From positions 3,551,521 through 3,615,520 of the forward strand of contig NZ_CP144125.1 in the NCBI RefSeq assembly GCF_036429475.1: a stretch of 64,000 nt of DNA, written 5' to 3'. This stretch comes from Halalkalicoccus sp. CGA53. Lineage in GTDB: Archaea > Halobacteriota > Halobacteria > Halobacteriales > Halalkalicoccaceae. Made by a program: the position numbers and the translations under genes. Below are positions 25,195 to 33,717 of this stretch, one piece after another; the first letter of the stretch is position 1; each line of letters begins with the position of its first letter. The notes under the pieces were generated by a model that ran no database searches, was not told the origin of the DNA, and worked only from the letters and a program-made list of their open reading frames with translations.

Positions 25195-25908
25195 ATGAAA
25201 GCGGTCGTTCCCGCCGCGGGCGAGGGCTCGAGACTCGGAGAACACACCGACGAACGTCCGAAGCCGCTGGTCGAGGTGAGCGGAGAACCGATCCTCACTC
25301 GCTGTTTCGCTCGACTCGTCGACGCCGGGGTGAGCGAACTCGTCGTCGTGGTCGGCTACCGAGGCGAGGAGATCACCGGGTACTACGGCCGCTCGTTCGA
25401 AAGCATTCCAATAAGTTACGTCCACCAGCACGAACGACTTGGTCTCGCACACGCGATCTCGCGAGCGGAAGAACGGGTCGATGGGGAGTTCCTCGTCTAC
25501 AACGGGGACAACGTGATATCGGGGAACCTCGGGGAGGTGATTGAGGGTCAGCGATCCGGGGCGGACGCGACGCTCCTCGTCGACCGGGTCTCGGAAACGG
25601 AGGCGCGCGAGACGGGCGTCCTCGACGTCGACGACGACGGCCGCCTCCGTCGGATCGTGGAGAAGCCGGCGGAGCCGCCGTCGACGCTCGTCACGACAGG
25701 GGTGTACGGACTCTCCCCGGAGATATTCGACGCCTGCCGACGGATCGACCCCTCGGATCGTGGGGAGTACGAACTCGCCGACGCGCTGACGCTGCTGATC
25801 GAAGGGGGCCGACGCGTCGAGGTCGTCGAACTCGACGGGTGGCGGGTGAACGTCAACACCCCCGAGGACGTCGAACGCGCGGAACGGCTGCTCGCCGGCG
25901 AGCGCTGA
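25195..25908 (+). CDS. Sugar-phosphate nucleotidyltransferase
   Basis: A 237-residue NTP-transferase. The N-terminal MKAVVPAAGEGSRLG is the nucleotide-binding signature, followed by DERPKPLVEVSGEPI, LVVVVGYRGEEI, VYNGDNVISGN with the metal Asp, and VEKPAEPPSTLVTTGVYGL. These are features of glucose-1-phosphate thymidylyl/uridylyltransferases, which make NDP-sugars. It lacks a C-terminal left-handed beta-helix. It is convergent with an NDP-sugar epimerase gene, and both probably serve glycan synthesis. The ATG at 25195 is preferred over the frame's upstream ATG. Confidence 0.88.
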   Translation: MKAVVPAAGEGSRLGEHTDERPKPLVEVSGEPILTRCFARLVDAGVSELVVVVGYRGEEITGYYGRSFESIPISYVHQHERLGLAHAISRAEERVDGEFLVYNGDNVISGNLGEVIEGQRSGADATLLVDRVSETEARETGVLDVDDDGRLRRIVEKPAEPPSTLVTTGVYGLSPEIFDACRRIDPSDRGEYELADALTLLIEGGRRVEVVELDGWRVNVNTPEDVERAERLLAGER

Positions 25909-25925
25909 CGGCGAACCTGAGCCGC

Positions 25926-26912
25926 TTACGACGCGCGGACGAGCGGGTCGTACCAGTCCTCGTTCTCGCGATACCAGTCGATGAACCGGGAGACGCCCTC
26001 CCGGATCGTGGTCGTCGGCTCGTAACCGAGCAGCTCGTTCGCCTTCGAGATGTCCGAGTGGGTGTGTTCGGCGTCGGCATCGTTCCGGTCGCCGTACTCG
26101 ATCTCGAGGTCGGGTGCGAGCTGGTCGCGCACCTCCTCGGCGAGCGTCCTGATATCGATCCTGTCGGTGCTTCCCAGGTTCATCACCTCGCCGTCGGCGG
26201 CGTCGTTCGCGAGGAGCTCTCGGTTCGCCCAGCGGACGTCGTCGACGTAGGTGAAATCCCGGGTCTGGGTACCGTCGCCGTAGATGACGGGTGGTTCGCC
26301 GTGGAGACAGCGCGAGACGAAGTTGCTGATCGCCATGTTCGGGCGCATCCGCGGGCCGTAGACGGTGAAGTAGCGCAGCGAGACCGTCGGCAGGCCGTAG
26401 ACCTCGTGGTAGACCCGCGCGTAGTGTTCGGTCGCGAGCTTCGAGACGCCGTAGGGGCTCACCGGCTCGTTCGGGTGGGCCTCGTCGTAGGGGAGGTACT
26501 CGGGCTTGCCGTAGACCGACGAGGAAGAGGCCATCACGACCCGCTCGACGTCGGCCGCCCGGGCGGCCTCGAAGACGTTGAGCGTCCCGTTGACGTTTAT
26601 CTCGGTCACCTTCCGCGGCTGTTCGACGCTCGTGCGGACGCCGGCCTGTGCGGCCTGGTGGTAGACCGTGTCCACGTCGGCGACCAGCGAGTCGACGACC
26701 GCTGCCTCGCGGACGTCGCCCTCCGCGAGTTCGTACGAGCCCTCGGAGCTCTCGGCGAGCGTGCGACAGAGCTCGACGGTGTGCTCTTTGATCCCGGTGT
26801 GGTAGTACGGCTCGAAGTTGTCGAGGACGACCACGTCGTGTCCGTCGGCGACGAACGCCTCCGCGATGTGGCCGCCGATGAACCCCGCCCCCCCAGTCAC
26901 GAGAACCTTCAT
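25926..26912 (-). CDS. NAD-dependent epimerase/dehydratase (extended SDR)
   Basis: A 328-residue extended short-chain dehydrogenase. It has VLVTGGAGFIGGHIAEAF at the N-terminus, VVLDNFEPYYHTGIK, VYHQAAQAGVRTSVEQP, the Ser of MASSSSVYG, and YxxxK as YGVSKLATEHYA. The RDFTYVDDV segment is typical of UDP-sugar 4-epimerases and UDP-glucuronate epimerases. It probably interconverts an NDP-sugar for surface glycans. It is a paralogue of the epimerase encoded at 50820, next to the glycan locus. Confidence 0.9.
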   Translation of the reverse strand: MKVLVTGGAGFIGGHIAEAFVADGHDVVVLDNFEPYYHTGIKEHTVELCRTLAESSEGSYELAEGDVREAAVVDSLVADVDTVYHQAAQAGVRTSVEQPRKVTEINVNGTLNVFEAARAADVERVVMASSSSVYGKPEYLPYDEAHPNEPVSPYGVSKLATEHYARVYHEVYGLPTVSLRYFTVYGPRMRPNMAISNFVSRCLHGEPPVIYGDGTQTRDFTYVDDVRWANRELLANDAADGEVMNLGSTDRIDIRTLAEEVRDQLAPDLEIEYGDRNDADAEHTHSDISKANELLGYEPTTTIREGVSRFIDWYRENEDWYDPLVRAS

Positions 26913-27130
26913 ACAGGGCTTCTACGACCGGATGGAAAAAACCTGCCGGCTTCCCGGGAGCGGGGGCTCGGGGAACGGATCGATTGGGGAGGGCCGACGG
27001 GGGACGGTCCCGGCGAGCGGCCCGCCGAAGGGGTGTGGATGGGATCCGTCGTCGCCGCGGCCAAGGGGTGAGTGCGACGCCGACGGACGGTAGCTGGCGG
27101 TCAGCTAAGCGTCATACCTTTCCGCCGGTC

Positions 27131-27140
27131 TGATATATCC
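27131..27140 (+). promoter_or_regulatory. TATA-like box before the M20 peptidase gene
   Basis: TGATATATCC stands out in GC-rich DNA, about 62 bases before the ATG at 27202. This would give a leader of roughly 35 bases. Confidence 0.4.
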
Positions 27141-27201
27141 TTTCTGGCCCGAAACCGACCGCGACCGGAACGCCGAAGCGAGTCCGGCGAGAGCCGTCCG
27201 C

Positions 27202-28599
27202 ATGGATCAGGAGGTCGACGCCGCGATCGAGTCGAACACAGAGCGCTATCGGGAAGCGCTTTACGAGTTGCTCCGCCAGCCGAGTATCAGCACGACCGGC
27301 GAGGGGATGGACGAGGCGACCGACCTCGTCGTCGAGACGGTCTCCCGATTCGGCTTCGAGGAGGTACGGAGCATCGAGACGGATCGGTATCCGGTCGTCT
27401 ACGGGGAGCGGCTCTCGGATCCGGACGACCCGACGGTCCTCTTCTACGGCCACTACGACGTGCAGCCGCCCGGATCGCGCGAGGAGTGGGAGAGCCCGCC
27501 GTTCGAGCCGACGGTGAGGGAGGGGAGCGTCTACGCACGCGGGGCGGGCGACAACAAGGGCCAGTTCGGCGCACACCTCTTCGCGCTCCACGCGCTGCTC
27601 GACGCCGGTCACTCCCCCGAGCTGAACGTGAAGGTGCTCCTCGACGGCGGCGAGGAGAGCGGGAGCGCGGGACTCCGGAGCTATCTCGACTCCGGTGCCG
27701 AGGCAGTCGCGGACGCCGACCTAGTATACGTCGCCGACGGTCCGATGTTCGGTTCGGCCGGTGCCGCCTCGTCGGGCGAGGGTGCCCGCGCACAGCGACC
27801 GCTGCTCGCCTACGGCAACAAGGGCGTGCTCTCGTTCCAGCTCGACCTCCGAACCGCGAACACGGACCTCCACTCGGGGAACTTCGGCGGTCCGGTGCCG
27901 AACGCGGCGACGGAACTGGTCGAACTCCTCGGATCGATGCGGTCGGGCGAGGGGATCACGATCGAGGGGTTCGGGGAGGGAATCGAGGTGACCGACGCGG
28001 ATCGAGAGCTCGTCGCCGAGATCCCCACCGACGAGACCGCGATCAGAGAGGAGCTCGACCTCACACACCTCGCCACGGAGAGACCGTACTACGAGCAGCT
28101 GTTGTTACACCCGACGCTCACGATCAACGGGCTCCGCTCGGGCTACGGGGGTGAGGGGATGAAGACCGTCCTGCCCTCGACGGCGACGGCGAAACTCGAC
28201 TGCCGGCTGGTGCCCGGCCAGGACCCCGAGCGCGTCTTCGAGCGGGTACGCGAACACGTCGAGCGCGAGAACCCGGACGTGGAGATCCGGAAACAGGGCA
28301 GTTTCCCGCCGATGAAGACGCCGATCGACACGCCCGCCGCGGCGGTCGTCGCGGACGCGCTCTCCTCGGTGTGGGACGTCGACCCGGTCGAGTTCCCGGT
28401 CCTCGGCGGGAGCTTGCCCGCCGCCTACTTCCGGGAGGTGCCGAACCTCTCGGACGTCCCGATCCTCGTCGTCCCGTACGCGAACCCGGATCAGGGTAAC
28501 CACTCGCCGAACGAACACCTCGATCTGGAGTGCTTCGAGAACGGGGTCCGGACGAGCGCGCGGGTCATGTGGGGCCTCGGAAGCGCGCTCGACAGGTGA
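27202..28599 (+). CDS. M20 family metallopeptidase / dipeptidase
   Basis: A 465-residue M20 peptidase. The metal site is spelled out by VLFYGHYDVQPPG (His and Asp), YARGAGDNKGQFGAH (bridging Asp) and LLDGGEESGSAGL (catalytic Glu-Glu). A dimerisation domain occupies about residues 200-360, containing LHSGNFGGPVPNAATEL. The last His appears in NHSPNEHLDLECF. The family includes carnosinase-like dipeptidases and N-acyl-amino-acid deacylases, so the substrate is a short peptide or acyl amino acid. It precedes thiE on the same strand with a 46-base gap. Confidence 0.92.
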   Translation: MDQEVDAAIESNTERYREALYELLRQPSISTTGEGMDEATDLVVETVSRFGFEEVRSIETDRYPVVYGERLSDPDDPTVLFYGHYDVQPPGSREEWESPPFEPTVREGSVYARGAGDNKGQFGAHLFALHALLDAGHSPELNVKVLLDGGEESGSAGLRSYLDSGAEAVADADLVYVADGPMFGSAGAASSGEGARAQRPLLAYGNKGVLSFQLDLRTANTDLHSGNFGGPVPNAATELVELLGSMRSGEGITIEGFGEGIEVTDADRELVAEIPTDETAIREELDLTHLATERPYYEQLLLHPTLTINGLRSGYGGEGMKTVLPSTATAKLDCRLVPGQDPERVFERVREHVERENPDVEIRKQGSFPPMKTPIDTPAAAVVADALSSVWDVDPVEFPVLGGSLPAAYFREVPNLSDVPILVVPYANPDQGNHSPNEHLDLECFENGVRTSARVMWGLGSALDR

Positions 28600-28645
28600 T
28601 CGCCGCCACCGAAGCCGATTAGTCGGCGTCCCTGAAAGGGGGGAC

Positions 28646-29293
28646 ATGAACCCCACAGACTGGCGGACCTATCTCGTCACGCAGGCGTCGCTCTCGGAGG
28701 GGAGATCGACGCAGGAGGTCGTCCGGGCCGCGATCAAGGGCGGCGTCGACGCCGTCCAGCTCCGCGAGAAGGACACCGGCGCGCGCGAGCGCTACGGTCT
28801 CGGACTCGAACTGCGGGAACTGACCGATGCCGCCGGGGTCGACCTCCTCGTCAACGACCGGGTCGACATCGCGGAGGCGGTGGGAGCCGACGGCGTCCAC
28901 CTCGGGCAGAGCGACCTGCCGGTCCCGGTCGCGCGCGACCTGCTCGGTCCGGGGAGCGTGATCGGCTGTTCGACCTCGACCGTCGCGGAAGCGAGGCGAG
29001 CGGAGGCGGAGGGTGCGGACTACCTCGGCGTCGGCGCGGTCTACGTCACGGAGTCGAAGGCGGTGCCCGAGGAGAACTCGGGGGTCGGTCCCGAACGGGT
29101 GCGGGAGATCGCCGAGGCGGTCTCGATCCCGATCGTGGGCATCGGTGGCGTCACCGCCGAGAACGCCTCCGAGGTCGTCGAAGCCGGCGCGACGAGCGTC
29201 GCCGTCATCAGCGAGATCGCCGGAGCGGAGGACCCGGCGGGGGCGACCGCCGGGCTCGTCGACGCCGTGAGAGAAGGGGAGAACCGGACCTGA
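28646..29293 (+). CDS. thiE: Thiamine-phosphate synthase
   Basis: A 215-residue TIM-barrel enzyme joining HMP-PP and the thiazole phosphate to form thiamine monophosphate. Motifs are GGVDAVQLREKDTGARER (pyrophosphate site), LLVNDRVDIAEAVGADGVHL, GCSTSTVAEARRAEAEGADY, GVGAVYVTESK, and VGIGGVTAENA with AGATSVAVISEI for thiazole phosphate. Full length for the family. Its TGA stop is the first three bases of palindromic element D. Confidence 0.95.
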   Translation: MNPTDWRTYLVTQASLSEGRSTQEVVRAAIKGGVDAVQLREKDTGARERYGLGLELRELTDAAGVDLLVNDRVDIAEAVGADGVHLGQSDLPVPVARDLLGPGSVIGCSTSTVAEARRAEAEGADYLGVGAVYVTESKAVPEENSGVGPERVREIAEAVSIPIVGIGGVTAENASEVVEAGATSVAVISEIAGAEDPAGATAGLVDAVREGENRT

Positions 29294-29373
29294 TACGAAC
29301 CGCTGTAGTCCGTACCGGTTGGACCGGTACCTCTCTCTCGGTCCGAGCGCTGAACAGGTACAGCAGTCCGTAG
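29291..29373. repeat. Palindromic intergenic element, copy D
   Basis: The outer arms TACGAACCGCTGTA (29294-29307) and TACAGCAGTCCGTA (29359-29372) pair at 12 of 14 positions. An inner perfect hairpin is GTACCGGT-TGG-ACCGGTAC (29312-29330). The left end TGATAC supplies the thiE stop codon. CTCTCGGTCCGAGCG in the right half is shared with copy C on the same strand, so the internal orientation relative to the flanking gene is opposite to that in C. Confidence 0.8.
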
Positions 29374-29422
29374 GAGTGGCCGCCACCGCACGGGCTAACC
29401 CCACCGACCGCGGAGACGGCGC

Positions 29423-30229
29423 ATGGCCGAGAACGTCCGGTACGAGGTCGAAGCGGGTGCCGCGGTCGTCAGGATCGACCGTCCCGAGAAACGGAACGCG
29501 CTGAGCGAGGCGCTGATCGACGATCTCACCGACTCGTTGGAGCGGGCGGTCGACGACGGCGTCCGGGCGGTGATCCTCACCGGCGTCGGCGAGTCGTTCT
29601 CTGCCGGCTACGACCTGGCCGAGTCCGGTGGTACCGGCGAGGGGGTCGTGCCGACGGTCGAGGACGGCCTCGACCGGGGTCGGCGCGTGCTCCCGCTCTT
29701 TACGACGGTCTTCGACCTGCCGATCCCGGTGATCGCGGCGGTGAACGGCCACGCGCTCGCCGGCGGGAGCGACCTCGCGCTGACCTGTGACCTCACCATC
29801 GCGAGCGACCGGGCGACGTTCGGCTACCCCGGGATCCGGATGGGTGGGATGCCGCTCTCGCTGATCTATCCCTTCGTGATCGGGCTCAAGCACTCGCGAG
29901 AACTGCTCTACACCGGAAAGACGATCGATGCGCGGGAGGCCGAACGGATCGGGATGGTAAATCGCACGGTCCCACACGACTCGCTCATGGAGGCGGCCCG
30001 GGCGGAGGTAAAGGCGATACGGAAGACACCGAGTGCGACCGTTCAGATCACGAAACACATGCTGAACGACGTGGCGGAGATGCAGGGATACAGGCCTGCG
30101 GTCAGAAACAGCGGCTATCTCGCGACGCTCTCGCATCAGACGGAGCCGGGAAAGGAGTTCTTCGAGATCAGGGAACGAGAGGGGATCGGCGCAGCGATCG
30201 AGTGGATGCACGGCGTGGAAAAGCCCTGA
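29423..30229 (+). CDS. Enoyl-CoA hydratase/isomerase (crotonase) family protein
   Basis: A 268-residue crotonase-fold protein. The CoA-binding part (RPEKRNALSEALIDDL), oxyanion-hole region GESFSAGYDLAESGG, and NGHALAGGSDLALTCDLTIA are clear. However, the two glutamates that hydrate the double bond in classical enoyl-CoA hydratase are replaced: GGSDLA carries Asp, and FGYPGIRMGGMP has Gly where the second Glu is expected. Hydration is therefore doubtful, and another crotonase reaction (isomerase, hydrolase or decarboxylase) is possible. It stands 50 bases after element D. Confidence 0.85.
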   Translation: MAENVRYEVEAGAAVVRIDRPEKRNALSEALIDDLTDSLERAVDDGVRAVILTGVGESFSAGYDLAESGGTGEGVVPTVEDGLDRGRRVLPLFTTVFDLPIPVIAAVNGHALAGGSDLALTCDLTIASDRATFGYPGIRMGGMPLSLIYPFVIGLKHSRELLYTGKTIDAREAERIGMVNRTVPHDSLMEAARAEVKAIRKTPSATVQITKHMLNDVAEMQGYRPAVRNSGYLATLSHQTEPGKEFFEIREREGIGAAIEWMHGVEKP

Positions 30230-30749
30230 TTCGGTGGTGAGGGCCGTCTCTCCGACTCGATCGGGGTACCGACCATCGCCCGCCCGTCCTTCGGGTCGGT
30301 CCCGGACCCGTGGAGGATTCACTCCGACGACCTGCCGATGGCGTCGAGATCACCCCCGGTGGTCGTCGGATCCCCACGGACGTTCCCCCGTCTCGCCGAG
30401 CCCACCTACCCAGTCCACGCGTCACGGCACTTCGGTGGGCACGCTGGCTTGCACGTCCACGTCCCCGAAAAGTGCCAAGGAGCGCTCGTCGGCGAGCGCG
30501 CTGTCGTAGGATCGGCGACGGAGATCGCCTCTCTTCCGGCGAGGCTGTCGGAGAGCGGACTCCACCGTGATAGTTCGTTCCCACGAGCGTCCCACCGATC
30601 GCCCCCTGAAACCGATCCGTTCGCACGCGCTCTGTGCCGAACCGGATCGAGTGCCGCACTCGAGCGGGCTGGGGTAACCCGGAGGTCGACCAGCCCGTCC
30701 GGGTCCCTACGATCGGTATCGTATTGCCCTCGGCGAGCCAGTATGCCCT
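30230..30749. other. 520-bp stretch without a recognisable gene
   Basis: Open frames in this stretch are Arg/Pro/Ser-rich on both strands, as expected of chance frames in GC-rich DNA, and none resembles a family I know. A TATA-like CGGTATCGTATT near 30717-30728 may serve the gene at 30750. No tRNA cloverleaf, SRP or RNase P landmark was seen. It may hold a decayed gene or an uncharacterised RNA. Confidence 0.4.
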
Positions 30750-31142
30750 ATGGAGTACCGTGACGTCGACGCGGCGATCGAGGAGGAACTGCTGAGCGTC
30801 TGCCGGACGGTGATCGGCGACGAACTACGGAGTATCAACTACTTCACCGACGAGACGGTCGGCCAGGTCTACCTCCGCTCGGACCTAGATCGCACCGCCG
30901 ATCTCGTCGGGATCGCGGAGCTCGAACGCCTCGGGTTCCGCTCGCAGGCGACGTACGAGGGGAGTCAGCTCGGGGAGTACCAGGCGACGGTCAGGATGTT
31001 CGAATACGGCTATCTCACCCGCGTCATCTACGGTCGGGTGGGCGTATGGGTGACGACCGACGAACTCTCGATGGAACGGTTCGAGGAGCTCTCGACGGCA
31101 CTGAAGTCGGTGCTCGCCGAACTCGACGACGATCGCGAGTGA
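30750..31142 (+). CDS. Conserved haloarchaeal hypothetical protein
   Basis: A 130-residue acidic protein. It begins with a helix (DAAIEEELLSVCRTVIGDEL). A mixed alpha/beta region follows with YLRSDLDRTADLVGIAELER, then YLTRVIYGRVGVWVTTDEL, reminiscent of the haloarchaeal DUF7522-type family (uncertain). No catalytic motif, membrane segment or metal site is evident, so it is probably cytoplasmic. It is convergent with the small winged-helix-like gene at 31148, five bases away. Confidence 0.7.
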   Translation: MEYRDVDAAIEEELLSVCRTVIGDELRSINYFTDETVGQVYLRSDLDRTADLVGIAELERLGFRSQATYEGSQLGEYQATVRMFEYGYLTRVIYGRVGVWVTTDELSMERFEELSTALKSVLAELDDDRE

Positions 31143-31147
31143 GACGT

Positions 31148-31381
31148 CTACCGACCCGGATCGGTCACGTGGAGTTCGTCACCGACCGAGTAGAGGTAGC
31201 CGCGTTCGAGCAGTCGGTCGATGGCGTAGTCGGCGTCGCCGCGTTCGAGCCCCGTCTCGGCGAGCGAGCCGCGTGCCTCCTCGATCGGGAGCCCACCCTC
31301 GCGCGCGGCGGTCTCGCGAGCGAGACGGTCGTACGTCTCCTCGATCCAGTCCGCCAGCGGTGAGCGGTCGTCGCCGGTCAT
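31148..31381 (-). CDS. Small winged-helix-like haloarchaeal protein
   Basis: About 77 residues from the ATG at 31381 (MTGDDRSPLADWIEETYDRL). The pattern is helix, helix, then DADYAIDRLLERGYLYSVGD with a closing strand ELHVTDPGR, as in a minimal winged helix whose wing ends the protein. An in-frame extension to 31438 is possible but adds less conserved sequence. Such proteins may bind DNA or another protein. Function not determinable. Confidence 0.65.
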   Translation of the reverse strand: MTGDDRSPLADWIEETYDRLARETAAREGGLPIEEARGSLAETGLERGDADYAIDRLLERGYLYSVGDELHVTDPGR

Positions 31382-31535
31382 CTCCTTCCCGGAGAGTTCG
31401 ACGCCGAGCGGGTTAACGCCATCGTGCCCCCAGTTCACACGAGACGACGACGAACGAGGTGAGTGTCCGGGGTGTGGTAGGTCCTAACAAAGCCTTATTA
31501 CCGGGAGGGTCATACGACCGATCAGACCCACGCAG

Positions 31536-31850
31536 ATGTCCGCACAGTCGAGATCACGCGGTACAGTCAGCCTGTCGCTGTCGCCCGACGAACACTGGAC
31601 GCTCCACCACGTCCTGCTCCACCGGATCGACCGGGAACGGACCACGGAGGACCCGACCGGGATCGACCCGCCGGAGCTCGCGGTGTATCAGGCGTTCGAG
31701 TCGATCGACGCCGGCTACACCGAATTCACCGACGACCAGCTCGCGGCGATGGCGGGCGTCGTCTCCGAGTACCACCACAGCACCTCCTGGTGGGAGACCG
31801 AGCGATCCACGCTCGAAGCCCTCCTCCGGACGATAACCTCGAGCCTCTGA
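31536..31850 (+). CDS. Haloarchaeal hypothetical protein
   Basis: A 104-residue protein. SVGLS-like strand GTVSLSLSPDEHWTLHHVLL leads to two helices with DRERTTEDP and ELAVYQAFESIDAG, ending in a helical tail rich in His/Trp (YHHSTSWWETERSTLEALL). It looks like the small helical DUF7853-type proteins frequent in haloarchaea (uncertain). A TATA-like CTTATTA lies about 42 bases before the ATG. No function inferred. Confidence 0.65.
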   Translation: MSAQSRSRGTVSLSLSPDEHWTLHHVLLHRIDRERTTEDPTGIDPPELAVYQAFESIDAGYTEFTDDQLAAMAGVVSEYHHSTSWWETERSTLEALLRTITSSL

Positions 31851-31947
31851 AACTACTTTCACCCACTATCTCCCCCACATCAGCCCGTAGCATGTCGTCG
31901 GTCGCCTCGATCGACTGTTCGCCATAGTTCATATATTCCCACAAGAG

Positions 31948-31957
31948 TTTTATTTAG
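31948..31957 (+). promoter_or_regulatory. TATA box for the HTH gene
   Basis: TTTTATTTAG, within an unusually A/T-rich stretch from 31930 to 31970, lies about 49 bases before the ATG at 32006. Transcription would start near 31980, after the alternative GTG at 31976, which supports the ATG as the real start. Confidence 0.55.
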
Positions 31958-32005
31958 AGGAATAAAATCTCGCTCGTGACCGTCGCCGACGGAGGTGGAG
32001 ATCCG

Positions 32006-32323
32006 ATGAGAGAGCGCGTGAGCGCGCTCTCCCGGCGCTCCCCGCAGCAGTACGGTCTCCTCCGGACGCACATCGGCTCGATCAGGACCGCGATCGAGCG
32101 CTGTGACAGGCACTACCCGACAGCGAGACAGGTCTTCGAGGAGATCGACGACCCCTCGCTCGAACCGACGACCGTCGGCTACCTCCTCACGATCCTGGCC
32201 GACCTCGACGTGGTGGCGATCCACACGAAGAGCGGCGCGGCGAACCGGTACGACCTCACGCAGGTCCCCGAGGGCGCGCTCGGGGAGATCGAGCGAGTGC
32301 TCGACGATGAGAGCGACGGCTGA
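32006..32323 (+). CDS. Winged-helix DNA-binding protein
   Basis: A 105-residue protein. Helices at residues 10-35 (SPQQYGLLRTHIGSIRTAIE) and ARQVFEEIDDPSLEPTTVGY form a helix-turn-helix, followed by LLTILADLDVVAIHTKSG and NRYDLTQ as the wing. This resembles small haloarchaeal transcription regulators. GGAGGTG, 15 to 9 bases before the ATG, is a good ribosome-binding site. Its TGA is the first part of palindromic element B. Confidence 0.75.
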   Translation: MRERVSALSRRSPQQYGLLRTHIGSIRTAIERCDRHYPTARQVFEEIDDPSLEPTTVGYLLTILADLDVVAIHTKSGAANRYDLTQVPEGALGEIERVLDDESDG

Positions 32324-32402
32324 TACTGTCGGCTGTGAGTCGTTCCGGAGTATCGAACCCCGTAGTGACGAGGATCTTTACACAGTAACGGCCGACGGTG
32401 TA
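32321..32402. repeat. Palindromic intergenic element, copy B
   Basis: The left arm ATACTGTCGGCTGTGA (32323-32338) pairs with 32386-32401 at 12 of 16 positions. Read on the minus strand, it lines up with copy A along almost its full length, sharing ACTGTGTAAAGAT and ACAGCCGACAGTATCAG. The TGA of the HTH gene is part of TGATAC at its left end. It lacks a clear inner stem, so it is probably the most worn copy. Confidence 0.75.
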
Positions 32403-32458
32403 GTGTGCCTTACCGGGGCCCGGCAGTATTTGAGACGGCGCGACCGAGAGGCGCGTAG

Positions 32459-33682
32459 ATGGAGACCACCGAGCGAGACGGCCGGTTCGATCACCTATTC
32501 ACCGAGACCGTGCGCGAGACCCTGGAGGACTCCGCCTACGGCGCCTGGCGGTCGGTGTCCTCCGCCGACGCGGTGCCGCTGGGACTGGGCTTTCCGTTCC
32601 CCGAGTCGTTCCCGAACGACGAACTGGTCGACGCGGCGGGGGCGGTCTTCGACGTCGAGGGCGACGTCGCGCTGCAGTACGGCGGTGGCGAGTACGCAGA
32701 ACACCTCGAGGAGGTCGTCGCGGACCGCGCGCGCGCCAGAGGGATCGACTGCGGCGAGGGCGAGCTTCTGCTGACCAACGGCTCGACGCACGCGATCGAC
32801 TCGGTCTGTCGGGCGTTCCTCGACCCCGAGGAGTCGATCGTCGTCGAGGCGCCGACGTTCATGGGCGCGCTGAGCGTCTTTCGCAACTACGGCGTCGAGG
32901 TCACCGGGATCGACGTGGATCGGGATGGTCTCGACGTCGAGGCGCTCGCGGCCGAGCTCCGGGCACGAGACGAGCGGGGTGACGCGCTCCCGACGCTCGT
33001 CTACACGATAGCGAACTTCCAGAACCCGACCGGGACGACGCTCTCGGCCGACCGCCGTCACCGACTGCTCGACCTCGCCGCCGAGTACGACTTCGTGATC
33101 CTGGAGGACGACGCCTACGGCGAGTTGCGCTTCGACGGCGAACCGCTCCCGACGCTCGCCGAACTCGACGACGAGGGGCGAGTCGTCCACGTCGGGACGT
33201 TCTCGAAGACCATCGCGCCCGGTGTGCGAACCGGCTGGGTGATCGGTCACGAGGAGATCGTCCGGGAGGTCCGCGGGCTCGCCGCGGGCGGGACGAACAC
33301 CTTCACCAGGGGTGTGCTCGGGCGATACTGCGCCGAGGGACGGCTCGAGGAGGGCGTTCCGGAGCTCCGCCGGGCGTACGAGGAGCGGCGAGATCACCTC
33401 CTCCGCTGTCTGGAGTCGTCGATGCCCCCGGAGGCCACCTGGACCGAACCCGAGGGTGGTTTCTTCGTCTGGGTCGAGCTTCCGGAGGGGATCGACACCG
33501 AGGAACTGCTCCCGCGGGCGGCCGAGGAGGGCGTCGTCTACCTGCCGGGGTCGATGTTCTACCCCGACGATCGGGGCGAGAACGGGCTCCGACTCTCGTA
33601 CAGCCAGGCGTCACCCGAGGGGATGGAACGAGGGATCGCGGCGCTCGCCCGAACGGTCCGAAGCGCGCTGCCCGCCGAGTGA
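32459..33682 (+). CDS. PLP-dependent aminotransferase, class I/II
   Basis: A 407-residue fold type I aminotransferase of the 2-aminoadipate/multisubstrate group. It has YGGGEYAEHLEEVVADRARA, the helix ELLLTNGSTHAIDSVCRAFL, ANFQNPTGTTLSADRR, LEDDAYGELRF, and the PLP lysine in GTFSKTIAPGVRTGWVIG. Likely role: transamination of aromatic, branched-chain or aminoadipate-type amino acids. It starts 57 bases after element B and is convergent with the membrane protein at 33718. Confidence 0.9.
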   Translation: METTERDGRFDHLFTETVRETLEDSAYGAWRSVSSADAVPLGLGFPFPESFPNDELVDAAGAVFDVEGDVALQYGGGEYAEHLEEVVADRARARGIDCGEGELLLTNGSTHAIDSVCRAFLDPEESIVVEAPTFMGALSVFRNYGVEVTGIDVDRDGLDVEALAAELRARDERGDALPTLVYTIANFQNPTGTTLSADRRHRLLDLAAEYDFVILEDDAYGELRFDGEPLPTLAELDDEGRVVHVGTFSKTIAPGVRTGWVIGHEEIVREVRGLAAGGTNTFTRGVLGRYCAEGRLEEGVPELRRAYEERRDHLLRCLESSMPPEATWTEPEGGFFVWVELPEGIDTEELLPRAAEEGVVYLPGSMFYPDDRGENGLRLSYSQASPEGMERGIAALARTVRSALPAE

Positions 33683-33717
33683 TAAGGGACGGTCGTAGTC
33701 TCTCGTGATAGCGCGGA

